Shown here in pieces: positions 57,123 through 64,000 of a stretch of DNA of 64,000 nt. The position numbers and the translations under genes are program-made. A model generated the notes under the pieces. That model was not told where the DNA came from. It did not search any database and was given only the letters and a program-made list of their open reading frames with translations. Numbering within the stretch: position 1 is the stretch's first letter; the number at the start of each line of letters is the position of its first letter. The DNA comes from Betaproteobacteria bacterium (GTDB taxonomy: Bacteria; Pseudomonadota; Gammaproteobacteria; Burkholderiales; Rhodocyclaceae): the NCBI GenBank assembly GCA_009781175.1, contig WQYQ01000010.1, positions 1-64,000 of the forward strand. Direction: 5' to 3'.

Positions 57123-57893
57123 CTAATTGGCTGTGCGCCTCATCATCCGAACATAGAGCTGGCCCGGCAACATCTGTAACAGCCGCAAAAAGTAAGTCAA
57201 TCGTTTTGGAAAATGGATTTCAAAACGACCGTGCCCAATCCCGCTGAGAATGCATTCCGCCGCCTCGCTGGCGCTGAAGGAAGCCGGAACCGAAGCATTG
57301 CGGCCAATCCAACCCGGCACCTCGATCCAAGCGGGATTGACGAGAAAAACGCTGACCCCATGCGACTTCAGATCAAGGTAAAGCCCTTCGGCAAAATTGA
57401 TCACAGCCGCTTTCACGGCGCCATACACAAGCGCCTTCGGCAAACCGCGATAACCCGCCGCGCCGCCGACGATGACTACCGCCCCTTCCCTTTGATGCAA
57501 CAACTGCGGCAGCACCGCCGCCGTACCATTGATGACGCCGATCAGATGCGTTTCGATCGTTTGGCGCGCCCCTTCAATCGTCAGATCCGCCGCGCGCAGC
57601 GGTACATACGCCCCAACGCACAGCACCACCATGTCGAGCCCGCCCCAAAGATCGAGCAGCTGAAACACGGAAGGCAAGAGCGCATTCGGTTGCGTCAAAT
57701 CAAGCGGCAAGGCAATGCTGCCGGGGAGTTTCTTCGTAGCCTGCTCAAGGCGATCGATATTACGCGCGGACAAAGCCAGATGCGCGCCGCGTTCGGCAAG
57801 TGCCTCAGCCAATGCGGCCCCGATCCCGGTCGTCGCACCGAGAATCCAGACACGCTTAGCGTGCCAATCGCGAATTGGTGTATTCAATGACAT
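57123..57893 (-). CDS. Short-chain dehydrogenase/reductase
   Basis: The 256-residue classical SDR has cofactor motif GATTGIG at 19-25, an NAD(P)-binding Rossmann fold, catalytic YGAVK at about 161-165 with upstream Ser/Gly-rich VIVGGAAGY, and a substrate-binding tail. The usual catalytic Ser is replaced within GGAAGYRG, which is unusual. The C-terminal LTYFLRLLQMLPGQLY is hydrophobic and may touch the membrane. The substrate is unknown. Confidence 0.82.
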   Translation of the reverse strand: MSLNTPIRDWHAKRVWILGATTGIGAALAEALAERGAHLALSARNIDRLEQATKKLPGSIALPLDLTQPNALLPSVFQLLDLWGGLDMVVLCVGAYVPLRAADLTIEGARQTIETHLIGVINGTAAVLPQLLHQREGAVVIVGGAAGYRGLPKALVYGAVKAAVINFAEGLYLDLKSHGVSVFLVNPAWIEVPGWIGRNASVPASFSASEAAECILSGIGHGRFEIHFPKRLTYFLRLLQMLPGQLYVRMMRRTAN

Positions 57894-58089
57894 TTCAAGT
57901 TTTTAGAACCTGTTCAGCATCACATCCCAAGGCCCGCGAATCCAGCGCCAGGGCTAACACGGGACACAATAATAAAATTCAGAAAAAAGCAATACTCCTT
58001 TTGACATACACCAATTGCCTTGGTAAGGCTAGTTCTTCAAATGCCAACCCGCGTCGCGTGGCTATGGAACAATAATGGGATGCAGCCTG

Positions 58090-58147
58090 CCGAGCGAGTT
58101 TTCTGGTGCATGAATAGTCCGCATAACTTGCGGCGCACCAGGCTCGG
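58090..58147. repeat. Nested palindrome upstream of nosR
   Basis: Three nested stems: CCGAGC (58090) with GCTCGG (58142), TGGTGC (58104) with GCACCA (58135), and CCGC (58119) with GCGG (58130). It is distinct in sequence from the neighbouring dispersed repeat. Confidence 0.55.
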
Positions 58148-58163
58148 GTAAGGCCATTTGTAA

Positions 58164-58225
58164 GAACCTGTTCAAAATCTGTAGCACGAGGCTGTGACGC
58201 TGCAAGTAAGATTATGCACAGGTTC
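58164..58225. repeat. Short copy of the dispersed palindromic repeat
   Basis: GAACCTGTTCAAAATCTGTAGC on the left and AAGTAAGATTATGCACAGGTTC on the right are reverse complements with several changes. Relative to the 21585 copy, the central about 80 bases are missing. It ends about 48 bases before the nosR start. Confidence 0.6.
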
Positions 58226-58273
58226 CTGCGCCCTCCGCGGCGTTGGGAGCGTCGCTTGCGGTGAGAGACTATC

Positions 58274-60409
58274 GTGATTAACGCATTCAGATGCTGTGCG
58301 GGCCTTGTCCTGTTCCTCTTTGCCTCGCTGAGTTTCGCCTCCTCTTACGAGGCGGCCTTGCCGCCGCAGTTGGCAGGCGACGCGGATATGTGCCGCTATC
58401 TGGACTGCAAGTCCGTTCTGCCAGAGGCCGATTCTTTCTCGCCACGCAAGGGTACGCCGCCCTATGTCGAGGCTTATCGCCATGTCGATGGCAAACCGCA
58501 GCTGGCCGGTTATGTCTGGCTATCGACCGATGTTGCCGACATTCCCGCCTACTCCGGGAAGCCTGTTGTGACCCTGATCGGGATGGATGCGCAAGGCATC
58601 ATTCGCGGCGTGCGGATTCTGAAACACAGCGAACCGATTCTGCTCGTCGGCATTCCCGAGCAAAAGCTCATCGACTATGTTCGCCAATACATTGGCCATC
58701 CCGCCGGCGCGCGCTTCGAACTCGGCAAGGCGGATGGGGATTACATTCCGATGGATGCGATTTCGGGCGCAACCGTCACGCTGATCGCCCAGAACCAGCT
58801 TATCTCGCGCACGAGTTACGCCATCGCACAGCAAGTTGGGCTCATCAAAGCCGTGGCCAAGCCGCCAGCGGTGTTCGCCGAGATGCAAACGGCGCGCAGT
58901 TGGTCGCAACTGGTCGATGAAGGTAGCATCGGCCATCTTCTCGTCACGCCTGCGGACGTTGGCGAAAACGACAGCGGCCAAGCGTATCTGAACCTTTATT
59001 TCGGTTACCTGAACGCTCCCGTAATCGGGAAAAGCATTTTGGGTGAAGAGGCTTATCGCGACCTGATGCACCGCCTCAAGCCGAACGAGCATGCGATCTT
59101 CGTTGTCGCCAACGGTGTTACCTCGTTCAAAGGTTCGGGTTTCGTGCGCGGCGGAATCTATGACCGCATTCAGGTCAGACAGGATCGCGATACCTTTACG
59201 TTCCGCGATACCGACTATTTGAACCTGTACAGCATCCAAGCCGCGGGCGCCCCGAACTTCCGGGAGTCGGGCATTTTCATCATTCGCAACAGCGGATTTT
59301 CGGCTGCTTATCCGTGGTCCTTCAGCTTTCTCGGCAACAAGCTCGATCGCGCCACAAACCAAAAGACCTTCGTAAATTTCGAAACGGAATACTGGGTGCC
59401 GGCCCAATACCTGGTCGGCGGCCGTCCCAGCATTGAGCGCCCCACGCCCGTGTGGATGAAAAGCTGGCAAGCCAAACCGCTCCAGATCGGCTTCTTTATC
59501 ACGTTGCTCGCCATCACCTTTGTTTTCTACGCCTTGCGGGATCGCTGGGAAAGACGCGCGAACCGCAAAGACAAGCGCATCATCCAATGGCCACGCATGG
59601 CGATCTGGGTCGTCAGCATCGGGTTCATCGGCTTCGCGCAATTGGCGCAACCGTCCGTTACCCAGCTTCTCACCCTGCTGCATACGCCTTTCGACGGCTG
59701 GCGCTGGGAGCTTTTCCTGTCCGACCCGCTCATCTTCCTGTTCTGGATATTCATCGCCATCACGCTCGTTTTGTGGGGACGCGGCCTGTTCTGCGGCTGG
59801 CTTTGTCCATTCGGCTCCGCGAGCGAACTGTTCTATAAAATCGGCAAGAAGATCGGCCTCGCGCGCTGGCAATTCAAACTGCCCAAGCCTTTGCACGACA
59901 AACTGAAATGGGTGAAATACATCGTTTTCTTCGTCCTGCTCGGCGCATCGCTGCATTCCATGGTGCTGGCCGAAAAGCTCGCGGAAGTCGAGCCGTTCAA
60001 AACGACCTTCCTGGTCGGAATCCTGAACCGCAGTTGGCCCTTTGGACTTTTCGTCGCTACGATATTTGGCTTATCGCTATTCACCGAACGCCCCTATTGC
60101 AAATACCTATGCCCGCTCGGCGCCGGCCTGGCGCTTCCCTCCTACTTCCGGTTCTTCGGCTTGCGGCGGAAAAAGGAATGCGGCCCATGTACCGCCTGCG
60201 CGGTCGGCTGCGGTTCGCAAGCGATCGGCGAAGACGGCCGGATCGATCAAAAAGAATGTCTCCTGTGCCTGGACTGCATGGTTCTGTATTACGACACCCA
60301 CGCCTGCCCGCCCTTGGCCCAGGAACGCAAGAAGCGTCAGAAAGCAGGTCTGAAACTGACGCCGATAGGCAAAGACGGCTACTACATCCCGATCAAGGAA
60401 GTGCGTTGA
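58274..60409 (+). CDS. nosR: NosR, flavin/iron-sulfur electron donor protein for N2O reduction
   Basis: The 711-residue protein has a signal segment, a periplasmic FMN-binding domain with the flavinylation motif DAISGATVT (about 161-169), five to six transmembrane helices (about 405-600) with the paired FCGWLCPFG and CKYLCPLG motifs, and a C-terminal cytosolic domain with two [4Fe-4S] sites (CGPCTACAVGCG, CLLCLDCMVL). It supplies electrons to and supports assembly of N2O reductase. The start is GTG at 58274. The stop shares a base with the nosD ATG (TGATG). Confidence 0.95.
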   Translation: MINAFRCCAGLVLFLFASLSFASSYEAALPPQLAGDADMCRYLDCKSVLPEADSFSPRKGTPPYVEAYRHVDGKPQLAGYVWLSTDVADIPAYSGKPVVTLIGMDAQGIIRGVRILKHSEPILLVGIPEQKLIDYVRQYIGHPAGARFELGKADGDYIPMDAISGATVTLIAQNQLISRTSYAIAQQVGLIKAVAKPPAVFAEMQTARSWSQLVDEGSIGHLLVTPADVGENDSGQAYLNLYFGYLNAPVIGKSILGEEAYRDLMHRLKPNEHAIFVVANGVTSFKGSGFVRGGIYDRIQVRQDRDTFTFRDTDYLNLYSIQAAGAPNFRESGIFIIRNSGFSAAYPWSFSFLGNKLDRATNQKTFVNFETEYWVPAQYLVGGRPSIERPTPVWMKSWQAKPLQIGFFITLLAITFVFYALRDRWERRANRKDKRIIQWPRMAIWVVSIGFIGFAQLAQPSVTQLLTLLHTPFDGWRWELFLSDPLIFLFWIFIAITLVLWGRGLFCGWLCPFGSASELFYKIGKKIGLARWQFKLPKPLHDKLKWVKYIVFFVLLGASLHSMVLAEKLAEVEPFKTTFLVGILNRSWPFGLFVATIFGLSLFTERPYCKYLCPLGAGLALPSYFRFFGLRRKKECGPCTACAVGCGSQAIGEDGRIDQKECLLCLDCMVLYYDTHACPPLAQERKKRQKAGLKLTPIGKDGYYIPIKEVR

Positions 60410-61692
60410 TGCGGGTGCTCTGCTTTTTCAGCCTTCTCATTGCGCTTTCAATACCGACGGCGGAAGCGGCCACGTATTCCATCAAGCAGGACCAAAATCT
60501 CGCCGCGGCAATCTCCGCCGCGGCAGCGGGCGACGTATTGCTGATTGCACCCGGCACTTATCGCGCCAACCTGCATATCGACAAACCTTTGACCTTGCGC
60601 GCGGCGGACTCCCGCAAACGGCCGCTCATCGACGGCGGCAATCAAGGCGATGTCATACGGGTGATTGCACCTGATGTTGTGCTCGACGGACTCATCGTCC
60701 GCAACAGCGGAGGTGATTTGGGCGCACAAAACGCCGGCGTCTATATCCAGCCCGGCGCACATCGAGCCGTCGTGCGGAATTGCGATTTCTCGTACACCCT
60801 GTTCGGTCTTTGGATTGAAAAATCCAACGATGTCCTCATCGAAAACAATCTGATTACCGGAAAACGGGACTACGCCTCCGCGCAGCGCGGCAACGGCATT
60901 CAGCTCTACAACACCGAGCGGGCGAAGATCATCGGCAACAACATCAGCTTCGTGCGCGATGGTATTTATGTCGACGTCTCGCACCACGCCTTATTTGCAA
61001 AAAACCGCATGCACCGCGTTCGCTACGGCACGCATTACATGACCTCCTACTACAACGTGTGGGAAGACAACGACACTTATGAAAACCGCGGCGGGCTGGC
61101 CTTGATGGAAGTGCGCAATCAGATCGTGCGCCGCAACAGAGCCTGGAGCAATTCGGATCACGGCATCATGTTGCGCACGATTCAGGACTCGGTAATCGAA
61201 AATAACGTCGTTGCGAAGAATGTGCGCGGTTTCTTTATTTACGATGCCGAATACAACGTTTTACGCAACAACTTGGTTATTGCGAATAGAGTCGGGATTC
61301 ACTTGGCAGCGGGTTCTTATCGCAATGAGGTCTACAACAACGACTTTATTCGCAACCGCGATCAAATACGTTATGTCGCGGCGCGAGATCAAACTTGGGG
61401 CCAAAAGGGCGCCAATTTCTGGAGCAATTATGTGGGATGGGATCAGGACGGCGATGGCCGCGGCGATATTCCCTATGAAGCCAGCGACGCGATCGATCGC
61501 GTCGTATGGCGTTATCCGCTTTCCAAACTCCTTTTGAACAGCCCCGCAGTACAAACGCTGCATATGGTCGCGCGCCAATTTCCAGTCCTGCGCGCGCCGT
61601 CCATCGTAGAGAACAATCCTATGATGCAACCACACTATAAAGACTGGGAACATTGGGTGAATTGTGATGGCGACCAGTGCGCACGTCATTGA
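60409..61692 (+). CDS. nosD: NosD, periplasmic copper-site maturation protein
   Basis: The 427-residue protein has a Sec signal (cleavage near AEAATYS) followed by a right-handed parallel beta-helix (CASH repeats such as NVLIENNLITG, KIIGNNISFVRDGIY, VLRNNLVIANRVGIHLA). NosD works with the NosFY ABC transporter to build the CuZ centre of N2O reductase. It starts one base into the nosR stop and ends within nosF. Confidence 0.95.
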   Translation: MRVLCFFSLLIALSIPTAEAATYSIKQDQNLAAAISAAAAGDVLLIAPGTYRANLHIDKPLTLRAADSRKRPLIDGGNQGDVIRVIAPDVVLDGLIVRNSGGDLGAQNAGVYIQPGAHRAVVRNCDFSYTLFGLWIEKSNDVLIENNLITGKRDYASAQRGNGIQLYNTERAKIIGNNISFVRDGIYVDVSHHALFAKNRMHRVRYGTHYMTSYYNVWEDNDTYENRGGLALMEVRNQIVRRNRAWSNSDHGIMLRTIQDSVIENNVVAKNVRGFFIYDAEYNVLRNNLVIANRVGIHLAAGSYRNEVYNNDFIRNRDQIRYVAARDQTWGQKGANFWSNYVGWDQDGDGRGDIPYEASDAIDRVVWRYPLSKLLLNSPAVQTLHMVARQFPVLRAPSIVENNPMMQPHYKDWEHWVNCDGDQCARH

Positions 61693-62599
61693 TATTCACT
61701 CGGTAAACCGTCATTTCGGATCGATCAGGGCGGTCGACGGCGTCAGCTTCACCGTTGGCGCGGGCGAGATATTCGGCTTGATCGGCCACAACGGCGCGGG
61801 CAAAAGCACCTTGTTCAAAATGATGCTCGGCCTGCTTTCGCCCAGCAACGGAGAAATCCGGTTGTGCGGCGAATCGGTCAGCGGCGCGCGTTTCCGTGAA
61901 GTCCGCCGCCAAATTGGCTACCTGCCTGAAAATCTGGTGCTCTACGATAATTTGTCCGGGACGGAAACGCTGCGCTTCTTTTCCCGCTTAAAAGGAAACG
62001 TCGAACGCAAGCAATGCGAAGAGTTGCTTGAAACGGTCGGGCTGACTCATGCGGCCAAGCGGCGCGTCAAAGAATATTCAAAAGGCATGCGCCAGCGCCT
62101 CGGTTTCGCGCAGGCGCTGTTAGGCCATCCGAAACTGCTTTTGCTCGACGAGCCCACCAATGGTCTGGACCCGCAAGGCATTCATGAATTCTATGCGGTG
62201 CTCGAACGCGTTCGCGCAAGCGGAGCAACCGTCATTTTGACGTCGCATATCCTGTCCGAAATCGAGCAGCGCGTGGATCGTCTCGCCTTGATGAATATGG
62301 GAAAACTCGCCGCCCTGGGGTCCGTCGCGGAACTCTCCTCCGCCATAGCGCTTCCATTGCGCATCGAGATTACGGCAACGGATGGCGCCATCGATCAAAT
62401 TGAACAATGCTTGAAAGCCGCCGGGTTCGTCACCCGGCAAGAAAATCAAAAACTCTCGTTCGCCATATCGAGCGAAGAAAAAATAGGGCTTTTACCGATC
62501 CTGGCCGATTTGGGCAATGCGCTCTCGGACGTCCGATTCATTGAGCCTTCTCTCGAAGCCGTTTTCCTCGGACATCACAACTCAAAAAATAAAGTATGA
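61667..62599 (+). CDS. nosF: NosF, ABC transporter ATPase
   Basis: The 310-residue ATPase has Walker A GHNGAGKST, signature YSKGMRQRLGFAQAL, Walker B LLLLDEPTNGLDP and the H-loop TSHILSE. It energises NosFY for delivery of a sulfur species for CuZ assembly. The ATG at 61667 is preferred; a GTG one codon earlier is possible. It overlaps nosD by 26 bases and nosY by four. Confidence 0.94.
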   Translation: MATSAHVIDIHSVNRHFGSIRAVDGVSFTVGAGEIFGLIGHNGAGKSTLFKMMLGLLSPSNGEIRLCGESVSGARFREVRRQIGYLPENLVLYDNLSGTETLRFFSRLKGNVERKQCEELLETVGLTHAAKRRVKEYSKGMRQRLGFAQALLGHPKLLLLDEPTNGLDPQGIHEFYAVLERVRASGATVILTSHILSEIEQRVDRLALMNMGKLAALGSVAELSSAIALPLRIEITATDGAIDQIEQCLKAAGFVTRQENQKLSFAISSEEKIGLLPILADLGNALSDVRFIEPSLEAVFLGHHNSKNKV

Positions 62600-63420
62600 G
62601 AATTAGCGCGGCGCCTATCCTCACTCTGGCGGAAAAAGAATTCCGCGACCGAATCCGTAATCGCTGGGTGCTTGCCGTCGCCCTCGTTTTTGCGGCCTTC
62701 GCCTTGGTCATTGCATGGTTCGGCCCCGCGCAACAGGGCAGCGTCGGATTCCGCGGCATAGAACCGACAATCGCCAGCCTGACCAGTCTGGTGATTTATC
62801 TGGCGCCGCTGATCGCCTTGATCCTGGGTTTCGATGCGGTCGTGGGAGAGCGCGAGCGCGGCTCGCTCGATTTACTTCTTTCAATGCCGCTGACGCGGAC
62901 CGAACTCGTGCTGGGGAAATACCTCGGCCTTGCGGCGGCTTTCGCCAGCGCGACATTGATCGGTTTCGGCGCAGCCGGAATTTCACTCGCGTCCCGCTTG
63001 AACAGCGCCGATTTCTGGCATTACTCGGGATTCGTCGCCAGCTCGATGCTGCTCGGGTTTGCATTTCTAAGCCTGGCCGTCCTCATATCGGTCATCGCAT
63101 CCGACCGCGCCCGCGCGAGCGGGCTGGCGATTGCGCTGTGGTTCTTTTTCGTCCTGATATTCGATCTGCTGCTATTGAGCGCAATGGTCATGATCGGCGG
63201 CGATAGTTACGCCAACCTTTTCGCGGGAGTCATGCTGTTCAATCCAGCCGATGTATTTCGGATTCTCAATATTTTTTCCTCATCCGAATTGAAAGCCTAC
63301 TACGGTCTGGCCTCCGCGCTGCCCGAGCACCTTACGGACCCGCTGCCGATGGGCGGCGTCATGCTGGCGTGGATCGTGGTTCCACTCCTTATAGCAATAG
63401 TGAGATTCAAGAAACTATGA
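62596..63420 (+). CDS. nosY: NosY, ABC transporter permease
   Basis: The 274-residue integral membrane protein has six predicted hydrophobic segments and the ABC-2-type start LTLAEKEFRDRIRNRWVL. The block ERERGSLDLLLSMPLTRTELVLGKYLG is characteristic of NosY. It partners with NosF; the operon order and four-base overlaps on both sides support this. Confidence 0.94.
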   Translation: MRISAAPILTLAEKEFRDRIRNRWVLAVALVFAAFALVIAWFGPAQQGSVGFRGIEPTIASLTSLVIYLAPLIALILGFDAVVGERERGSLDLLLSMPLTRTELVLGKYLGLAAAFASATLIGFGAAGISLASRLNSADFWHYSGFVASSMLLGFAFLSLAVLISVIASDRARASGLAIALWFFFVLIFDLLLLSAMVMIGGDSYANLFAGVMLFNPADVFRILNIFSSSELKAYYGLASALPEHLTDPLPMGGVMLAWIVVPLLIAIVRFKKL

Positions 63421-63926
63421 AGCGTACTTGTCTGTTGATCGCCGCATTATTCGCCTTATCCGCTTGCGATAAGCCGGCGGATGCGCCCACGGCGTCTGCA
63501 TCGCTCGAACCGCCTTCCGATGCAATTTGCGCACTCGACGGGATGATTCTGTCCGACTACCCCGGACCCAAAGGGCAAATTCGCTATGCGGGCGGAGAAG
63601 CGGACTTCTTTTGCGACACGACGGAAATTTTATCGATGCTGCTGGAGCCGGAACAATCGCGCAGTATCACCGGCGCCTATGTTCAGGACATGGCTCACAC
63701 CGATTGGGAAAAACCTGCGGGTCATTGGGTTGACGCAAAAACCGCATTTTATGTTGGCGGCAGCAATATGCACGGCGCAATGGGGCCAACGTTTGCTTCA
63801 TTTTCTCAACGCAGCGATGCCGATTCATTCGCCGCTCAACACGGCGGGAAAGTTTACGCATTCAAGGAATTGACACCTCAAATGCTCAAGCTCGATGGCG
63901 GTGTAATTAACGATCAGGGAATGTAA
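63417..63926 (+). CDS. nosL: NosL, copper chaperone lipoprotein
   Basis: The 169-residue lipoprotein has a signal with lipobox LSAC (acylated Cys in SACDKP). The copper-binding block is CALDGMILSDYPGPKGQI, and MHGAMGPTFASF and GGKVYAFKELT are typical NosL segments. It delivers Cu(I) for N2O reductase maturation. The ATG overlaps the nosY stop; an earlier in-frame ATG (63369) lies inside nosY and is rejected. The stop shares one base with the next gene's ATG. Confidence 0.92.
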   Translation: MKRTCLLIAALFALSACDKPADAPTASASLEPPSDAICALDGMILSDYPGPKGQIRYAGGEADFFCDTTEILSMLLEPEQSRSITGAYVQDMAHTDWEKPAGHWVDAKTAFYVGGSNMHGAMGPTFASFSQRSDADSFAAQHGGKVYAFKELTPQMLKLDGGVINDQGM

Positions 63927-64000
63927 TGGCCAAATCCGATTTTTTCCGCAATATTCCCATAGAACTCGCCACTGAATTGGAAGCACTTGCGCGTTTGCAA
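63926..64000 (+). CDS. Start of a gene downstream of nosL, possibly a Crp/Fnr-type regulator (partial)
   Basis: Only 25 codons are visible: MAKSDFFRNIPIELATELEA and five more. The pattern phe-x-x-ile-pro followed by a leucine/alanine helix resembles the first helix of Crp/Fnr-family regulators before the cyclic-nucleotide-like domain. The ATG shares one base with the nosL stop, so it belongs to the nos operon. The call is weak because the rest is outside the window. Confidence 0.4.
   Translation, partial: MAKSDFFRNIPIELATELEALARLQ

Larger units (their letters stand above)
57894..58273. other. SDR / nosR intergenic region (380 bp)
   Basis: The region holds two palindromic elements (58090-58147 and 58164-58225), a left-arm fragment of the dispersed repeat at about 57905-57916, and a TTGACA at 58001-58006 with a weak TAAGGC 17 bases later. 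I see no clear FNR/DNR box and no gene. Confidence 0.55.

Noticed and set aside
58001..58029. Strong sigma-70 promoter for nosR
   Set aside because: TTGACA is perfect but the matching -10 (TAAGGC) is poor; kept only as a weak possibility in the intergenic entry.
1..64000. CRISPR arrays, tRNA or rRNA genes, prophage genes, replication origin
   Set aside because: I looked through the intergenic regions and saw no regularly spaced repeats, no tRNA T-loop plus CCA patterns, no phage structural genes and no DnaA-box cluster.

Overview
The window reads as a chromosomal segment of a GC-rich betaproteobacterium. The best guess is a denitrifying member of the Rhodocyclales/Nitrosomonadales side of the class. 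The evidence is betaproteobacterial synteny (dusB-fis-purH, hemA-prfA-prmC-grxD, petABC-sspA-sspB, lptD-surA-pdxA-rsmA), a PEP-CTERM protein, an HPr-rel-A type cluster and a nos gene cluster. The genus cannot be fixed from the sequence alone. Coding density is high and many neighbours overlap by 1-4 bases (ATGA, GTGA or TAATG junctions), so most genes sit in tightly coupled operons. I see no tRNA, rRNA or CRISPR array.

Layout. 1-2.35 kb is a patch of insertion sequence remains: two head-to-tail IS5-family ends, a truncated IS110 with its 5' noncoding end, an IS256 tail and an apparently intact IS200-type element. 2.36-9.97 kb (minus) carries a class V aminotransferase and then lptD-surA-pdxA-patatin-rsmA (outer-membrane biogenesis, vitamin B6, ribosome maturation). 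10.0-14.2 kb (plus) holds amgK-murU (peptidoglycan sugar recycling), pepP and a ubiH-like hydroxylase, facing a membrane iron-sulfur protein at 14.2-15.6 kb. 15.8-21.6 kb (plus) has dusB-fis, then purH-pagP-purD-hemF. 21.6-23.1 kb holds argD behind what looks like an arginine-coding leader peptide with mutually exclusive hairpins. 23.2-27.2 kb (minus) is hemC-hemD-hemX-hemY. ppc, an AlgZ/AlgR-like two-component pair, argH and a fructosamine-kinase-like gene follow to 34.4 kb.

34.6-37.6 kb (plus) is a four-gene, translationally coupled cluster: a secreted Cys-containing protein, a PqqD-like chaperone, an HprK-related kinase and a nucleotidyltransferase. It is a poorly understood, apparently peptide- or protein-modifying system. 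37.6-45.7 kb (minus) contains grxD-prmC-prfA-hemA, sspB, sspA and petC-petB-petA (cytochrome bc1). A PEP-CTERM protein, quinone oxidoreductase, malic enzyme, a ParA-like ATPase, an enol-lactonase-like hydrolase, AdhE, a chemoreceptor and a short-chain dehydrogenase follow. The right end (58.3-64.0 kb, plus) is nosR-nosD-nosF-nosY-nosL and the start of a further gene. nosZ is not in the window.

The two most interesting points are the candidate arginine attenuator in front of argD and the HPr-rel-A type cluster. A family of long palindromic intergenic repeats (full copies at 21.6 and 58.2 kb, degenerate copies at 17.1 and 25.5 kb) and several other intergenic palindromes are not explained by the genes.
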